DNA of 64,000 nucleotides from Kineosporiaceae bacterium SCSIO 59966 (GTDB taxonomy: Bacteria > Actinomycetota > Actinomycetes > Actinomycetales > SCSIO-59966). The first letter of the stretch is position 1. Each line of letters starts with the position of its first letter. The stretch lies in assembly GCA_020881835.1 (NCBI GenBank), contig CP052876.1:1488001-1552000 (forward strand). The letters run 5' to 3'. The notes beneath the pieces were generated by a model, which was not told the DNA's origin, ran no database searches, and saw nothing but the letters and a program-made list of their open reading frames with translations. The position numbers and the translations under genes are program-made. Shown in pieces: positions 44,789 through 53,032 of this stretch.

Positions 44789-46026
44789 GTCCGCTCCTCG
44801 ACCGTGGCAGCCACCCGGAGCACCGCCGCCTCGAGCGCGTCCAACCCCCGTGCGACGTCGATCTCACGGACGTCCTCGTCGGGGGCGTGGCTGATCCCGT
44901 CTGCGCAGCGGAGGAAGAGCATGCCGACGTCCGTGATCGCCGCCATCGCCATCGCGTCGTGCCCGGCCCGACTCCACAGTGCCATCGGCTGGTCCCTACC
45001 GTGGTCGTCGGTCGCGCCGATTCCCTCCACAACGGCCTGCTGCAGCCAGGGGGCGCAGGCCACCGCGGGGGCGCGATGGTTCTCCGCGACCTCCAACCGG
45101 AGCCCCCGGCGCGCGCAGATGCTCTCGATCTCGGTGCCCAGCACGTCCCACATGCCGTCGCGCTCGGCATCCGTCGCGGCGCGCAGGTCGAGGGTGAGGT
45201 CGGCCCGACCCGGGACGACGTTGACCGCGCCCGGGTGCACCTCCAGCCGGCCGACGGTGGCGATGCAGCCGTACGCCTGCGCCAGCCGCTCGACGGCGAG
45301 CACCGCCTCGCCCGCACCGGCCAGCGCGTCGCGGCGACGCTCGTACGGTGTGCTGCCGGCGTGCCGCGCCTCACCCAGCACCACGAGCCGGAACCGTCGC
45401 GCGCCCGCGATCGTGGTGACGTAGCCGAGCGACCGGTCGGCCGCCTCGAGACAGGTGCCCTGCTCGATGTGCGCCTCCAGGTAGCCGACGAGCTCGTCGG
45501 GCGTCCGGGTGGCCTCGCCGACCCGCGACGGGTCGAGCCCGAAGTCGACGAAGGCCCGGCGCAACGACACGCCCTCGGCGTCGCGCAGCTCCCACCACGC
45601 CGGGTCCCAGGTACCGGCCACGGCGCGGCTGCCGAGCAGTGCGGTGCCGAAACGAGTGCCCTCCTCGTCCCCGAACCCCACGACCTCCAGGGCAACCGGG
45701 AGGTCGGCGCCGCGGAGCCGTTCGGCCACGGCCACCGCCATGACGACACCCAGCATCCCGTCGTAGCTGCCGGCGTCGGGCACGGTGTCGAGGTGTGACC
45801 CGAGCACCAGGGCTGGCAGCCCCGGTGCCCGTCCTTCGCGGCGGCCCCACTGGTTGCCCGCCGGGTCCTGCCACGGGGTCAGCCCCGCCGCTGCCATCCA
45901 CGACGCGGTGAGCCGGTTGGCGGCTGCGTGCTGCGGGGTGAGGTGGAAGCGCTCGAGGCGGTGGGGCCGGGCGGAGATCCGGTCCAGCTCTGCACAGCGA
46001 GCCAGGACGGTGGCGGCAGTGGTCAT
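44785..46026 (-). CDS. Allantoate amidohydrolase (M20 family)
   Basis: The 413-residue binuclear metallohydrolase has VLGSHLDTVPDAGSYDGMLG, GFGDEEGTRFG, EAHIEQGTCLEA and SRAGHDAMAMA, the pattern of allantoate amidohydrolase and beta-ureidopropionase/carbamoylases. In this cluster the natural reaction is allantoate to ureidoglycine plus ammonia and CO2. It lies between the aminotransferase and regulator genes with overlaps at both ends. N-carbamoyl amino acid hydrolase is a family alternative, less likely here. Confidence 0.9.
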   Translation of the reverse strand: MTTAATVLARCAELDRISARPHRLERFHLTPQHAAANRLTASWMAAAGLTPWQDPAGNQWGRREGRAPGLPALVLGSHLDTVPDAGSYDGMLGVVMAVAVAERLRGADLPVALEVVGFGDEEGTRFGTALLGSRAVAGTWDPAWWELRDAEGVSLRRAFVDFGLDPSRVGEATRTPDELVGYLEAHIEQGTCLEAADRSLGYVTTIAGARRFRLVVLGEARHAGSTPYERRRDALAGAGEAVLAVERLAQAYGCIATVGRLEVHPGAVNVVPGRADLTLDLRAATDAERDGMWDVLGTEIESICARRGLRLEVAENHRAPAVACAPWLQQAVVEGIGATDDHGRDQPMALWSRAGHDAMAMAAITDVGMLFLRCADGISHAPDEDVREIDVARGLDALEAAVLRVAATVEERT

Positions 46027-47243
46027 GCCTCGTACACCTCGAGGGCGGCGCCGACGCCACCACCGGCTGGCACGGGCACGCCGCAGCCGCGCAGTACCTG
46101 CTCGAGCGCGGCCAGCGTGGTGAGGACGGCGTCCCGCCGGGCGTTGTAGCCCATGGTCCCGATCCGCCAGACCCGCCCGTGCAGGGGGCCGAACGAGGTG
46201 CCGATCTCGATGCCGAAGTCCTCCAGCAGCGCTGTGCGGACGGTGTCCGCAGCGACACCGTCGGGGACACGGACGGCGACGACGTTGCTCATCTTGTGGG
46301 CCGGGTCGCCGAACGGCTCCAGGCCAAGTCCGAGGATGCCGATGAGCATCGCTCGCCCGTGGAGCTCGTGGCGGGCGATCGTGGCGTCGAGACCCTCCTC
46401 GACCAGCAGCCGGGCGCACTCCCGCGCGGCGTAGAGCATCGAGCTGGCCTCGGTGTGGTGGTTGAGCCGGCGCGGGCCCCAGTACGCCATGACCTGGGCA
46501 AGGTCGAGGTAGTTGCTGGCGATGCGGGTGCCGTGGTCGGTGTCACCGTGGTCGCGGATGCCGGCCTCCACGTGCGTGCGGGCCTCGATCAGCCCCGCTG
46601 CGGCGGTGGACAGGGTGATCGGCGCACTGCCCGGCGGGCCGCCGAGGCACTTCTGCAGACCGGCGCTGGCGACGTCCACGCCCCAGGCGTCGGTCTCGAA
46701 GGCGTTGCCGCCGAGCGAGGCGGTGGCGTCGCAGTAGAGCAGGACGCCGTGCCGGCGGCAGATCTCCCCGATGTCGGCGAGCGGCTGGCACATCGTGGTG
46801 GAGGTGTCGCCGTGGACGACGGCGACGAGCTTCGGACGGACCCTCAGCACCGCCTCCTCCACCGACTCTGGCGGCACCACCTCGCCCCAGGGCACCTCGA
46901 CGGTGTGTACCGCCGCACCGCAGCGCTCGGCGATCTCCCGCAGCAGTGCGCCGAACCGCCCGAAGACCGGCACGAGCACTCGGTCCCCCGGTTCCAGCAG
47001 CGAGACGAGTGCTGCCTCGACGCCGGCGCGGGACGTGCCGTCGACGAGGAATGTCTGCTCGTTGTCGGTACGGAACACCTGGCGGTAGAGCGCCATCGCC
47101 TCGTCCATGGTCGCGGTCATGAACGGATCGAACTGTCCGACCAGCTGGGCCGACATCGCGCGCAGGACCCTGGGGTCGACGGTGACCGGTCCGGGACCCA
47201 TGAGCAGCCGTGGGGGGACGTCCAGACCACCGGTGGCGACCAT
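46023..47243 (-). CDS. pucG: (S)-ureidoglycine:glyoxylate aminotransferase (PucG-like)
   Basis: This PLP enzyme of the alanine-glyoxylate aminotransferase family has 406 residues; the PLP Lys lies in ASAGLQKCLGGPPGSAP. The N-terminal LLMGPGPVTVDPRVLRAMS and VDGTSRAGVEAALVSLLEPGDRV are typical of the PucG group. The expected reaction is ureidoglycine plus glyoxylate to oxalurate plus glycine, which explains the downstream amidase genes and the absence of ureidoglycolate lyase. ATG overlaps the allantoinase stop. Confidence 0.88.
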   Translation of the reverse strand: MVATGGLDVPPRLLMGPGPVTVDPRVLRAMSAQLVGQFDPFMTATMDEAMALYRQVFRTDNEQTFLVDGTSRAGVEAALVSLLEPGDRVLVPVFGRFGALLREIAERCGAAVHTVEVPWGEVVPPESVEEAVLRVRPKLVAVVHGDTSTTMCQPLADIGEICRRHGVLLYCDATASLGGNAFETDAWGVDVASAGLQKCLGGPPGSAPITLSTAAAGLIEARTHVEAGIRDHGDTDHGTRIASNYLDLAQVMAYWGPRRLNHHTEASSMLYAARECARLLVEEGLDATIARHELHGRAMLIGILGLGLEPFGDPAHKMSNVVAVRVPDGVAADTVRTALLEDFGIEIGTSFGPLHGRVWRIGTMGYNARRDAVLTTLAALEQVLRGCGVPVPAGGGVGAALEVYEA

Positions 47244-48583
47244 CAGGCGCTCCTCCTCAGCTGCTGGCCCCACCCGTGGTCGGGCACAACGGGGTCGATC
47301 ACGGAACCGCGCACGAGGGTGCGCGTGACCCTGCCGGCAAAGGTGAGCCCGTCGTAGGCCGAGATGGGGTTTCGGTGCGCCAGCCGGTCGGCGGCGACGA
47401 CTGTCTCCTGCGCGGTGTCGTAGACCACGAGGTCGGCATCGGAGCCCACCTCGATCCGGCCCTTGGAGCGAAGGCCGGCGAGGTCGGCGGTGTTCCGGGA
47501 CATCCACCGGCTGACCGTGGTCACGTCGATTCCGCGTCGAGCAGCCTCGGCGGCGACGGCGGTGAACCCGACCTGCAGCCCCGAGACGCCGCCCCAGGCC
47601 TGCTGGAGGTCGCCGCCGCCCCGGCTCTTCTCCTCGACCGTCGTGGGGGAGTGGTCGCTGACGACGCAGTCGATGACGCCCTCGACCAGCGCTGCCCACA
47701 GCTCGTTGCGGTTGCCGGCGTCGCGGATCGGCGGACAGCACTTGAACTCCGCCGCGGCGTCCGGGATCTGCTCGGCGCTGAGCACGAGGTAGTGCGGGCA
47801 GGTCTCGACGGTGACGGCCAGGCCCTCGTCGCGGGCGCCACGGAGCAGGGGGAGCGCCCGGGCGCTGGAAAGGTGCAGCACGTGCACCCGGGCGCCGGTC
47901 TCCCGGACGCCGTCGAGCACCTGCCGGATCGCCGCGGTCTCGGCCTCGTCCGGCCGGCTGAGCAGGAAGTCGGCATACGCCCGGCTCGCACGGGCGGGCG
48001 CGGCGTCCAGGACGGCGGGGTCCTCGGCGTGCACCACGACCAGCCCACCGAACCCCGCGACGGTGCGTAGCACGCGGCGGAAGCCGGCGGGGTCCAACGG
48101 TGGGAACTCGTCGACACCGCTGGGCGAGAGGAAGCACTTGAGGCCGACCACGCCGGCGTCCCAGAGCGGTTCGAGGTCGTGCTCGTTGCCCGGCACCGCG
48201 CCACCCCAGAACGCCACGTCGACCGCGAGCCGGTCCCGCGCTGCCTCCTGCTTCAGCCGGAGGTGCTCCACCGTGGTCGTCGGCGGGACGGAGTTCAGTG
48301 GCATGTCGACCAGGGTCGTGACGCCGCCGAGAGCGGCAGCCAGCGTGGCGGTGGCGAACCCCTCCCAGTGGGTCCGGCCCGGCTCGTTGACGTGGACGTG
48401 GGTGTCCACTGCGCCGGGCAGGAGGTAGGCGGTGTCCGGGACGTCGGGGACAAGGTTGGCGTCAAAGGGGTCGATCGCGGCGATCCGACCACCGGCGATG
48501 CGCACCGTGGCCGGCCGGACCGTGTCGCCGACCAGCACGCGCCGCGCGCGCAGCGTCGAGGTGGCCGCCAGGGCGGCGCTCAC
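47243..48583 (-). CDS. allB: Allantoinase
   Basis: This cyclic amidohydrolase of 446 residues opens the allantoin ring to allantoate. Metal motifs include GAVDTHVHVNEPGRTHWEGF, the lysine in GLKCFLSPSGV, and CSDHSPTTVEEK-type C-terminal region (VVSDHSPTT). Conserved ETCPHYLVLSAE is shared with allantoinases and dihydropyrimidinases. The flanking uricase and pucG genes settle the substrate. GTG overlaps the uricase stop. Confidence 0.93.
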   Translation of the reverse strand: MSAALAATSTLRARRVLVGDTVRPATVRIAGGRIAAIDPFDANLVPDVPDTAYLLPGAVDTHVHVNEPGRTHWEGFATATLAAALGGVTTLVDMPLNSVPPTTTVEHLRLKQEAARDRLAVDVAFWGGAVPGNEHDLEPLWDAGVVGLKCFLSPSGVDEFPPLDPAGFRRVLRTVAGFGGLVVVHAEDPAVLDAAPARASRAYADFLLSRPDEAETAAIRQVLDGVRETGARVHVLHLSSARALPLLRGARDEGLAVTVETCPHYLVLSAEQIPDAAAEFKCCPPIRDAGNRNELWAALVEGVIDCVVSDHSPTTVEEKSRGGGDLQQAWGGVSGLQVGFTAVAAEAARRGIDVTTVSRWMSRNTADLAGLRSKGRIEVGSDADLVVYDTAQETVVAADRLAHRNPISAYDGLTFAGRVTRTLVRGSVIDPVVPDHGWGQQLRRSA

Positions 48584-49476
48584 GCGAACGCCGGAACGGC
48601 GGTCCAGGCCCGCGGCTCCGCAGGGACGCCGGCGCGCTGGAGAGTGGCCTGGATCAGTCCGTAGGGCCGGTCGGCCGCGACGAACACCTCACCGCCGTTG
48701 GTCAGTCCGAAGGGGGCGAGGTCGACCTCGACATGGTGCTTGTTCGGGCAGCTGATCCGGATCTCCGCGACCTCCGGGACGGCGTCCATCGCGGCGGCCC
48801 CCATGGCGTGGACGGTCTGCTGCAGCGCCAGGCTGTGGGTGGCGGCGAAGGCCCCGACCAGTGCGCCGCGGACGGCGGTGTGAGCAGCGTCCCAGTCCGG
48901 TGGGTTCTCCACGTACCGCCACCAGGCGGTGACGCTGGTGGCGAGGATCCGGTCGCTCGTCTCGGGCAGCGTGGTGAACCGGTCGCGCGGGAAGCCGGAG
49001 AACTCGCTGCCGGTGCTCTTGAGGAGGGTCAGGCCGGTGAGCCCACCGAGCACGAACGTCTCGTCGCCGTCGGTCTGCACCATCGCGGTCCGTACCTCGC
49101 CGCCGTTGCGGGCGAAGGAGTGCCCTGCCCCCGGAGTGCCGGCACCGACGCGGTCCCATGTGTGCTGCCCGGCGGCCATCTGCGTACCAGCCACCCACGG
49201 CTGGGCGCGCCAGTGAGCGGCCAGCACGAGCAGGAACGCCTCGGGCGAGGTCACGCCGTGCTCCTTGGCGAGCGCGTAGACGGTGTTCTTCTGCGTGTCG
49301 GTGGCGTGCACGTGCGCGTTGTCGCCGTCGGTGTACGCGGCGTCGAAGTCGCCACGCAGCTGAGTGGTGACGGTGAGGTCGGCGATGTCGTGCTCCGGCG
49401 CTCCCCGCTCGAGGCGCACCAGGCGGACCTCCGCCTTGCCGTACTGGTGCGGGCCGAGCACGTACGAGCTGCTCAT
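48580..49476 (-). CDS. uox: Urate oxidase (uricase)
   Basis: Cofactor-free uricase converts urate to 5-hydroxyisourate. The 298-residue tunnel-fold protein has LGPHQYGKAEVRLVRL, the catalytic-region YTDGDNAHVHATDTQKNTVY (Thr and Asp of the active site), LTLLKSTGSEFSGF and the C-terminal SCPNKHHVEVDL. Length is standard. ATG directly follows the uraH stop with one shared base; the order uraD-uraH-uox matches pathway order reversed. Confidence 0.95.
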   Translation of the reverse strand: MSSSYVLGPHQYGKAEVRLVRLERGAPEHDIADLTVTTQLRGDFDAAYTDGDNAHVHATDTQKNTVYALAKEHGVTSPEAFLLVLAAHWRAQPWVAGTQMAAGQHTWDRVGAGTPGAGHSFARNGGEVRTAMVQTDGDETFVLGGLTGLTLLKSTGSEFSGFPRDRFTTLPETSDRILATSVTAWWRYVENPPDWDAAHTAVRGALVGAFAATHSLALQQTVHAMGAAAMDAVPEVAEIRISCPNKHHVEVDLAPFGLTNGGEVFVAADRPYGLIQATLQRAGVPAEPRAWTAVPAFA

Positions 49477-49790
49477 CAGGACCCCCGGTAGGTCGTGTAG
49501 GAGAACGGGCTGAGGAGCAGCGCGACGTGGTGGTGCTCGCCGTCGGTCATCGCGAAGGTCACCGTCACGGCGGGGTAGAAGGTGGTGCGTCCCTGGCCGG
49601 CGAACCAGGTGCCGGTCTCGAACCGCACGGTGTGCACGCCCGCCGGCAGGTCGGCGCCCACCCGGGCGCGCCCGTCGTCGTCCGTGCGGCCCGGCCGGGT
49701 CCTGCCGTCGGCCAGGCTGAGGAGCACCTCCATCCCGGCGGCCGGGCGGCCGAGCGCGGCGTCGAGGACGTGCGTGCTGAAGGAGCTCAC
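49476..49790 (-). CDS. uraH: 5-hydroxyisourate hydrolase (transthyretin-related)
   Basis: This 104-residue transthyretin-like enzyme hydrolyses 5-hydroxyisourate to OHCU. It starts SSFSTHVLDAALGRPAAGMEV (His of the active site in STHVLD), has the central RFETGTWFAG and ends in the signature tetrapeptide Y-R-G-S. It is adjacent to uricase and OHCU decarboxylase, and the GTG start overlaps the uraD stop. Confidence 0.95.
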   Translation of the reverse strand: MSSFSTHVLDAALGRPAAGMEVLLSLADGRTRPGRTDDDGRARVGADLPAGVHTVRFETGTWFAGQGRTTFYPAVTVTFAMTDGEHHHVALLLSPFSYTTYRGS

Positions 49791-50284
49791 GGGTGCACCA
49801 GCCCCTCCAAGCGGAGCAGGGCGATCTCCGCCAGCTGCGACCGGGTCACCGAGAGCTCTGTCGCGGGGTCGTGGGCCAGGCGCTGTTCGAGCAGGTCCAG
49901 CAGCTCCGGTCCGGTGCGCCCTGCGGCGCGGACGAGGTAGATCCGACCGAATCGCTCCTCGTACCGCCGGTTGCCCTCGGCCAGCCGCTGCCGCAGCGGC
50001 TCGTCTGCCGGGTCCACGCCGGCCTGCTCCCGACTGGCGATCGCTGCGGTCGGCCCGCTGCCGGCTGGTCGCTCGCCGATGCGAGGGTGGTCGGCGAGGG
50101 CCGCGTCGACCTCGGCCCCCGTCCAGCAGGTGGTCTGCTCCCGAACGGCGGCGAGGAGGTTGTCCACCGTGCCGTAGGGACGCCTCGCTGCGACAGCGAC
50201 CGCGAAAGACGGGATGTCGGCGCAGCGCAGCAGCAGGGAGGCAGCCTCTCCGGGCGCGAGGGCGTCGAACTCGGCGATGCGCAC
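49787..50284 (-). CDS. uraD: OHCU decarboxylase
   Basis: The enzyme converts 2-oxo-4-hydroxy-4-carboxy-5-ureidoimidazoline to S-allantoin. The 165-residue helical protein has DHPRIGERP, the catalytic-His region, and EQAGVDPADEPLRQRLAEGNRRYEERFG, the family signature. GTG lies 6 nt after TACGGT, and a perfect 14-bp palindrome adjoins that -10 box, so a new regulated leaderless transcript probably begins here within the larger array. Confidence 0.94.
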   Translation of the reverse strand: MRIAEFDALAPGEAASLLLRCADIPSFAVAVAARRPYGTVDNLLAAVREQTTCWTGAEVDAALADHPRIGERPAGSGPTAAIASREQAGVDPADEPLRQRLAEGNRRYEERFGRIYLVRAAGRTGPELLDLLEQRLAHDPATELSVTRSQLAEIALLRLEGLVHP

Positions 50285-50290
50285 CTGGCC

Positions 50291-50311
50291 ACCGTAGGAA
50301 ACGATCGTTTC
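50291..50311 (-). promoter_or_regulatory. Leaderless promoter and palindromic operator of uraD
   Basis: On the minus strand GAAACGATCGTTTC (50298-50311) is followed after 1 nt by -10 TACGGT (50291-50296), then 6 nt to the GTG. The same geometry occurs before the formamidase gene. The palindrome sits where the -10/-35 spacer would be, suggesting repression. Confidence 0.6.
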
Positions 50312-50329
50312 AAGCGCGTTGCAGTTGTT

Positions 50330-51772
50330 TCAGCGTTCTGTGTACTCGACGTACTCGACCACGAGGTCGAGGAGTTCGCGGTCGCGCCCGGCTCCGGCCA
50401 CCAGGCAGACGCCGGCCGGGAGCCCGTCAGCGGTGCGGACGGGGATGCTGACGGCGGGCAGTCCGGCGACCGCCGCCAGGCAGGTCAGCCGCATCGTGGC
50501 GTTGCGGTCCTGGAGGGTGGCGCCGACGGAGAGCGACGGCGCCACCGACGGCGCGCTCGGCAGGGCCAGCACACGGTCGGCGACGAGCTCCCGCAGCTGG
50601 GTTCGGGCAGCGTCCACCACCGCGCGCGCCCGCTCGGCTGCGGCGTCGTCGACGCGAGAGGCGGCCGCGAAACGCGACCGCACGTCCTCGCCGAGTGCGT
50701 CGAGGTTCTCGGACAGCCACGGGCCGTGGGTGCGCCAGGCCTGGAACGCCTGCCAGGTCTGGAACGCGGTGCGCCACTCGTCGAGCGAGTCGAGGGGTAC
50801 GTCGAGGGTTCTGGCGCCGGCCGCGGCCGTCCAGGCGCGGACGGCCGCGGCGACGTCGGAGTGTGCGCTCGCGACCAGCCGGTCGACGACAACCAGCTCG
50901 GTACCACCGCCGGGGGATCCCGGTGGCAGCAGCACGTCGCCGACCGTACGCAGGAGCTCCGGGGACCGGGTCAGCCAGCCCACGGCGTCGAACGCCGGGG
51001 CCAGCGGGAGCAGGCCGCCCCGGTCCACGGCGCCGTGAGTCGTCCGGATGCCGAAGAGTCCCTGGTAGGCGGCCGGCACGCGGATCGATCCGCCGGTGTC
51101 GGTACCCAACCCGATGGTGGCGTGACCGAGGGCGACCGCACTGGCGCTGCCGCTTGAGGAGCCCCCGGGGATGCGGTACGGGGCCTGGGGGTTCGGCGGA
51201 GCACCGTAGTGGGGGTTCGTGCCGGCCAGGGAGTAGGCAAGCTCGTCGGTGCGGGCGATCCCGCGGACGGCCGCACCGGCTGCCAGCAGCGCGGCGACCG
51301 TGGCCGCGTGGCGGGGTTCCGCGCGGGCCTCCGCCAGCCACTTCGGGTTGCCTGCACCGACGGGCTGGCCGGCCACCGCGTACAGGTCCTTGACCGCGAC
51401 GGTCTGACGGGTCAGCGGCCCCGCGCCCGTCGGGCGGACGAGTGGGTCGCCGACGACGCGCCAGATCCTGGTGTCCAGGGGGGACGGCTCCGCGGAGACG
51501 TGCGCGGCGGTGACCCGCCAGCCTCCGTGCTCCGGCACCTCGGAATGCCTGCGCCACAGCTGGGTCTGCAGGTCACGTCCACCGCCGGCCAGCTCGGTCA
51601 CCGCCACGACGAGGGCTGAGTCGGCGTCGATGACCTGCACGTGCGTCTCTGCGAGCGTGCGCCGGACTGCCCGGCCGTGGCGCGCCCGCAAGACGACGTC
51701 GTCGGCCGCGGCCGCGGCGTCGTAGGCGGCGACCGCCTCGAGAAGCCCGGGCGGGATGTTGTCGCCGGTCAC
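50330..51772 (-). CDS. AtzH/HpxZ-like domain fused to amidase-signature hydrolase, putative oxalurate/oxamate amidohydrolase
   Basis: This 480-residue protein has two parts. Residues about 10-105 resemble the AtzH/HpxZ (DUF3225) fold (LAETHVQVIDADSALVVAVTEL and GGWRVTAAHVS), though shorter than a full copy, with an apparent internal deletion. Residues about 110-480 are an amidase-signature domain with Lys128 (AVKDLYAV), Ser205 in PGGSSSGSA and nucleophile Ser229 in TDTGGSIRVPA. HpxZ and AtzE-like amidases occur together in oxalurate catabolism of other bacteria; here they are one polypeptide downstream of PucG chemistry. Oxalurate hydrolysis is therefore a good guess, unproven. GTG overlaps the formamidase stop. 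Confidence 0.8.
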   Translation of the reverse strand: MTGDNIPPGLLEAVAAYDAAAAADDVVLRARHGRAVRRTLAETHVQVIDADSALVVAVTELAGGGRDLQTQLWRRHSEVPEHGGWRVTAAHVSAEPSPLDTRIWRVVGDPLVRPTGAGPLTRQTVAVKDLYAVAGQPVGAGNPKWLAEARAEPRHAATVAALLAAGAAVRGIARTDELAYSLAGTNPHYGAPPNPQAPYRIPGGSSSGSASAVALGHATIGLGTDTGGSIRVPAAYQGLFGIRTTHGAVDRGGLLPLAPAFDAVGWLTRSPELLRTVGDVLLPPGSPGGGTELVVVDRLVASAHSDVAAAVRAWTAAAGARTLDVPLDSLDEWRTAFQTWQAFQAWRTHGPWLSENLDALGEDVRSRFAAASRVDDAAAERARAVVDAARTQLRELVADRVLALPSAPSVAPSLSVGATLQDRNATMRLTCLAAVAGLPAVSIPVRTADGLPAGVCLVAGAGRDRELLDLVVEYVEYTER

Positions 51773-52839
51773 GCGAAGTCGGCCTTTCGGATCGTGGCGT
51801 GGACCCCCTTGACGACGTCGACCACCTGGCTGATCCGAAAGTCGGTCGCTGCAGAGAGGTACGCGTAGGCGAGCCGCGGGTCCATCCCGAACCGTGCCTG
51901 CAGGAGCGCGATCGCGGCGCGCACGCAGTTCTGGACCGCGGTGTCGAGGTCCTCGTCGAGCCCGGTGGGCACGAGGAAGTCGCTGGTCTCGGCGAGCGGG
52001 CCGGCCAGGTCCCCGAAGCGCCGCACCGCATCCTCCCGAGCGAGGACGTCAAGCCGCAGCGTCGCGCGCAGGCTGCCTTCCAGGGCTGTCAGGCACACCT
52101 CCCCGTCGCCTTGGGCGAAGTGCGGGTCCCCGACGTAGACCAGGGCACCGTCGACCTGGACCGGCAGGTACAGCGTGCTACCGGCTGTCAGCAGGGCGAT
52201 GTCGAGGTTGCCGCCGTGCCGGCCAGGCGGTACCGAGTGCGGCCGCTCAGCTCCGGGCACCGCGAGGCCCATGATCCCGAGGAACGGGCGCAGCGGGAAC
52301 CGCGCCGTGCGCTCACTGTCCGGGGTCAACGGTACCGAGGCGTGCGTTCCGTCGTCGTCCACGCCGGCGAAGGCGCTGAAGACGGGCATGTCGCCGCCGG
52401 GGTACTCGCCGGGCAGGGCACCGCGGCCGTGCCGGTTGGAGATGATGCCGTAGGGCACCCGCGGCGTGGCGTCCAGCAGGGTGACGGCCAGCAGGTCGCC
52501 GACCCGGGCCCCTTCGACGGCGATCGGCCGGCTGACGACGTGCGGCCCGTCGATCCCGAACCGGTGCGGGTCGTCGCTCTTCGCCAGGGCGACGGCGTCC
52601 TGAAGCACCTCGGCGACCCCGTGCCGGCCGAAGTAGGCCAACGGGTCGCGACCCTGGTCCTCCAGGATCCCCTCGTGGCTCACGGTGTCGACGGTGATCT
52701 CGGCGCCGGCGGCAACGGTGATGACCGGGGGGTCCGCCGCGCACGGCAGCCGGCCCCAGAGCACGGCGTCCGGGCTGGCAGGAAGGTACGTACCGGCGTG
52801 GATCGGGCCGCTCCCCGGCTGGAGCACTGGTGTGAGCAC
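51769..52839 (-). CDS. Acetamidase/formamidase family protein
   Basis: The 356-residue protein belongs to the FmdA/AmdA family: GDLLAVTLLDATPRVPYGI, PGRHGGNLDIALL and LYLPVQVDGALVYVGDPHFAQGDGEVCLTALE are the core blocks, ending in DVVKGVHATIRKADF. It could hydrolyse formamide, or a small amide such as oxamate released from oxalurate. GTG at 52839 is favoured because -10 TATCTT lies 7 nt upstream; a GTG four codons further in is an alternative and the longer upstream frame has no support. It is the first gene of the minus-strand purine array. Confidence 0.85.
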   Translation of the reverse strand: MLTPVLQPGSGPIHAGTYLPASPDAVLWGRLPCAADPPVITVAAGAEITVDTVSHEGILEDQGRDPLAYFGRHGVAEVLQDAVALAKSDDPHRFGIDGPHVVSRPIAVEGARVGDLLAVTLLDATPRVPYGIISNRHGRGALPGEYPGGDMPVFSAFAGVDDDGTHASVPLTPDSERTARFPLRPFLGIMGLAVPGAERPHSVPPGRHGGNLDIALLTAGSTLYLPVQVDGALVYVGDPHFAQGDGEVCLTALEGSLRATLRLDVLAREDAVRRFGDLAGPLAETSDFLVPTGLDEDLDTAVQNCVRAAIALLQARFGMDPRLAYAYLSAATDFRISQVVDVVKGVHATIRKADFA

Positions 52840-52846
52840 CGGCGGG

Positions 52847-52867
52847 AAGATACGGAACGGACGTTTC
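52847..52867 (-). promoter_or_regulatory. Leaderless promoter and palindromic operator of the formamidase gene
   Basis: Minus strand: palindrome GAAACGTCCGTTCC (52854-52867), 1 nt, -10 TATCTT (52847-52852), 7 nt, GTG. It shares TTGAAACG and the CGTT half with the uraD operator at the same distance from the -10 box. Confidence 0.6.
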
Positions 52868-53032
52868 AATCGTGTTCCGCACCGGGGGGCACCGGGACGT
52901 CGGCACACGTCGCTCCCGGTGGGGCCCGTCGCCCCGTCGGCAAACGACAGGGGGCCTCCTGGCCGAGCAGGTGACGCCAGGGGGAAATGTCGGCGCTACG
53001 ACGCCGCAACACATGCCCACGAGCATCGGCGC

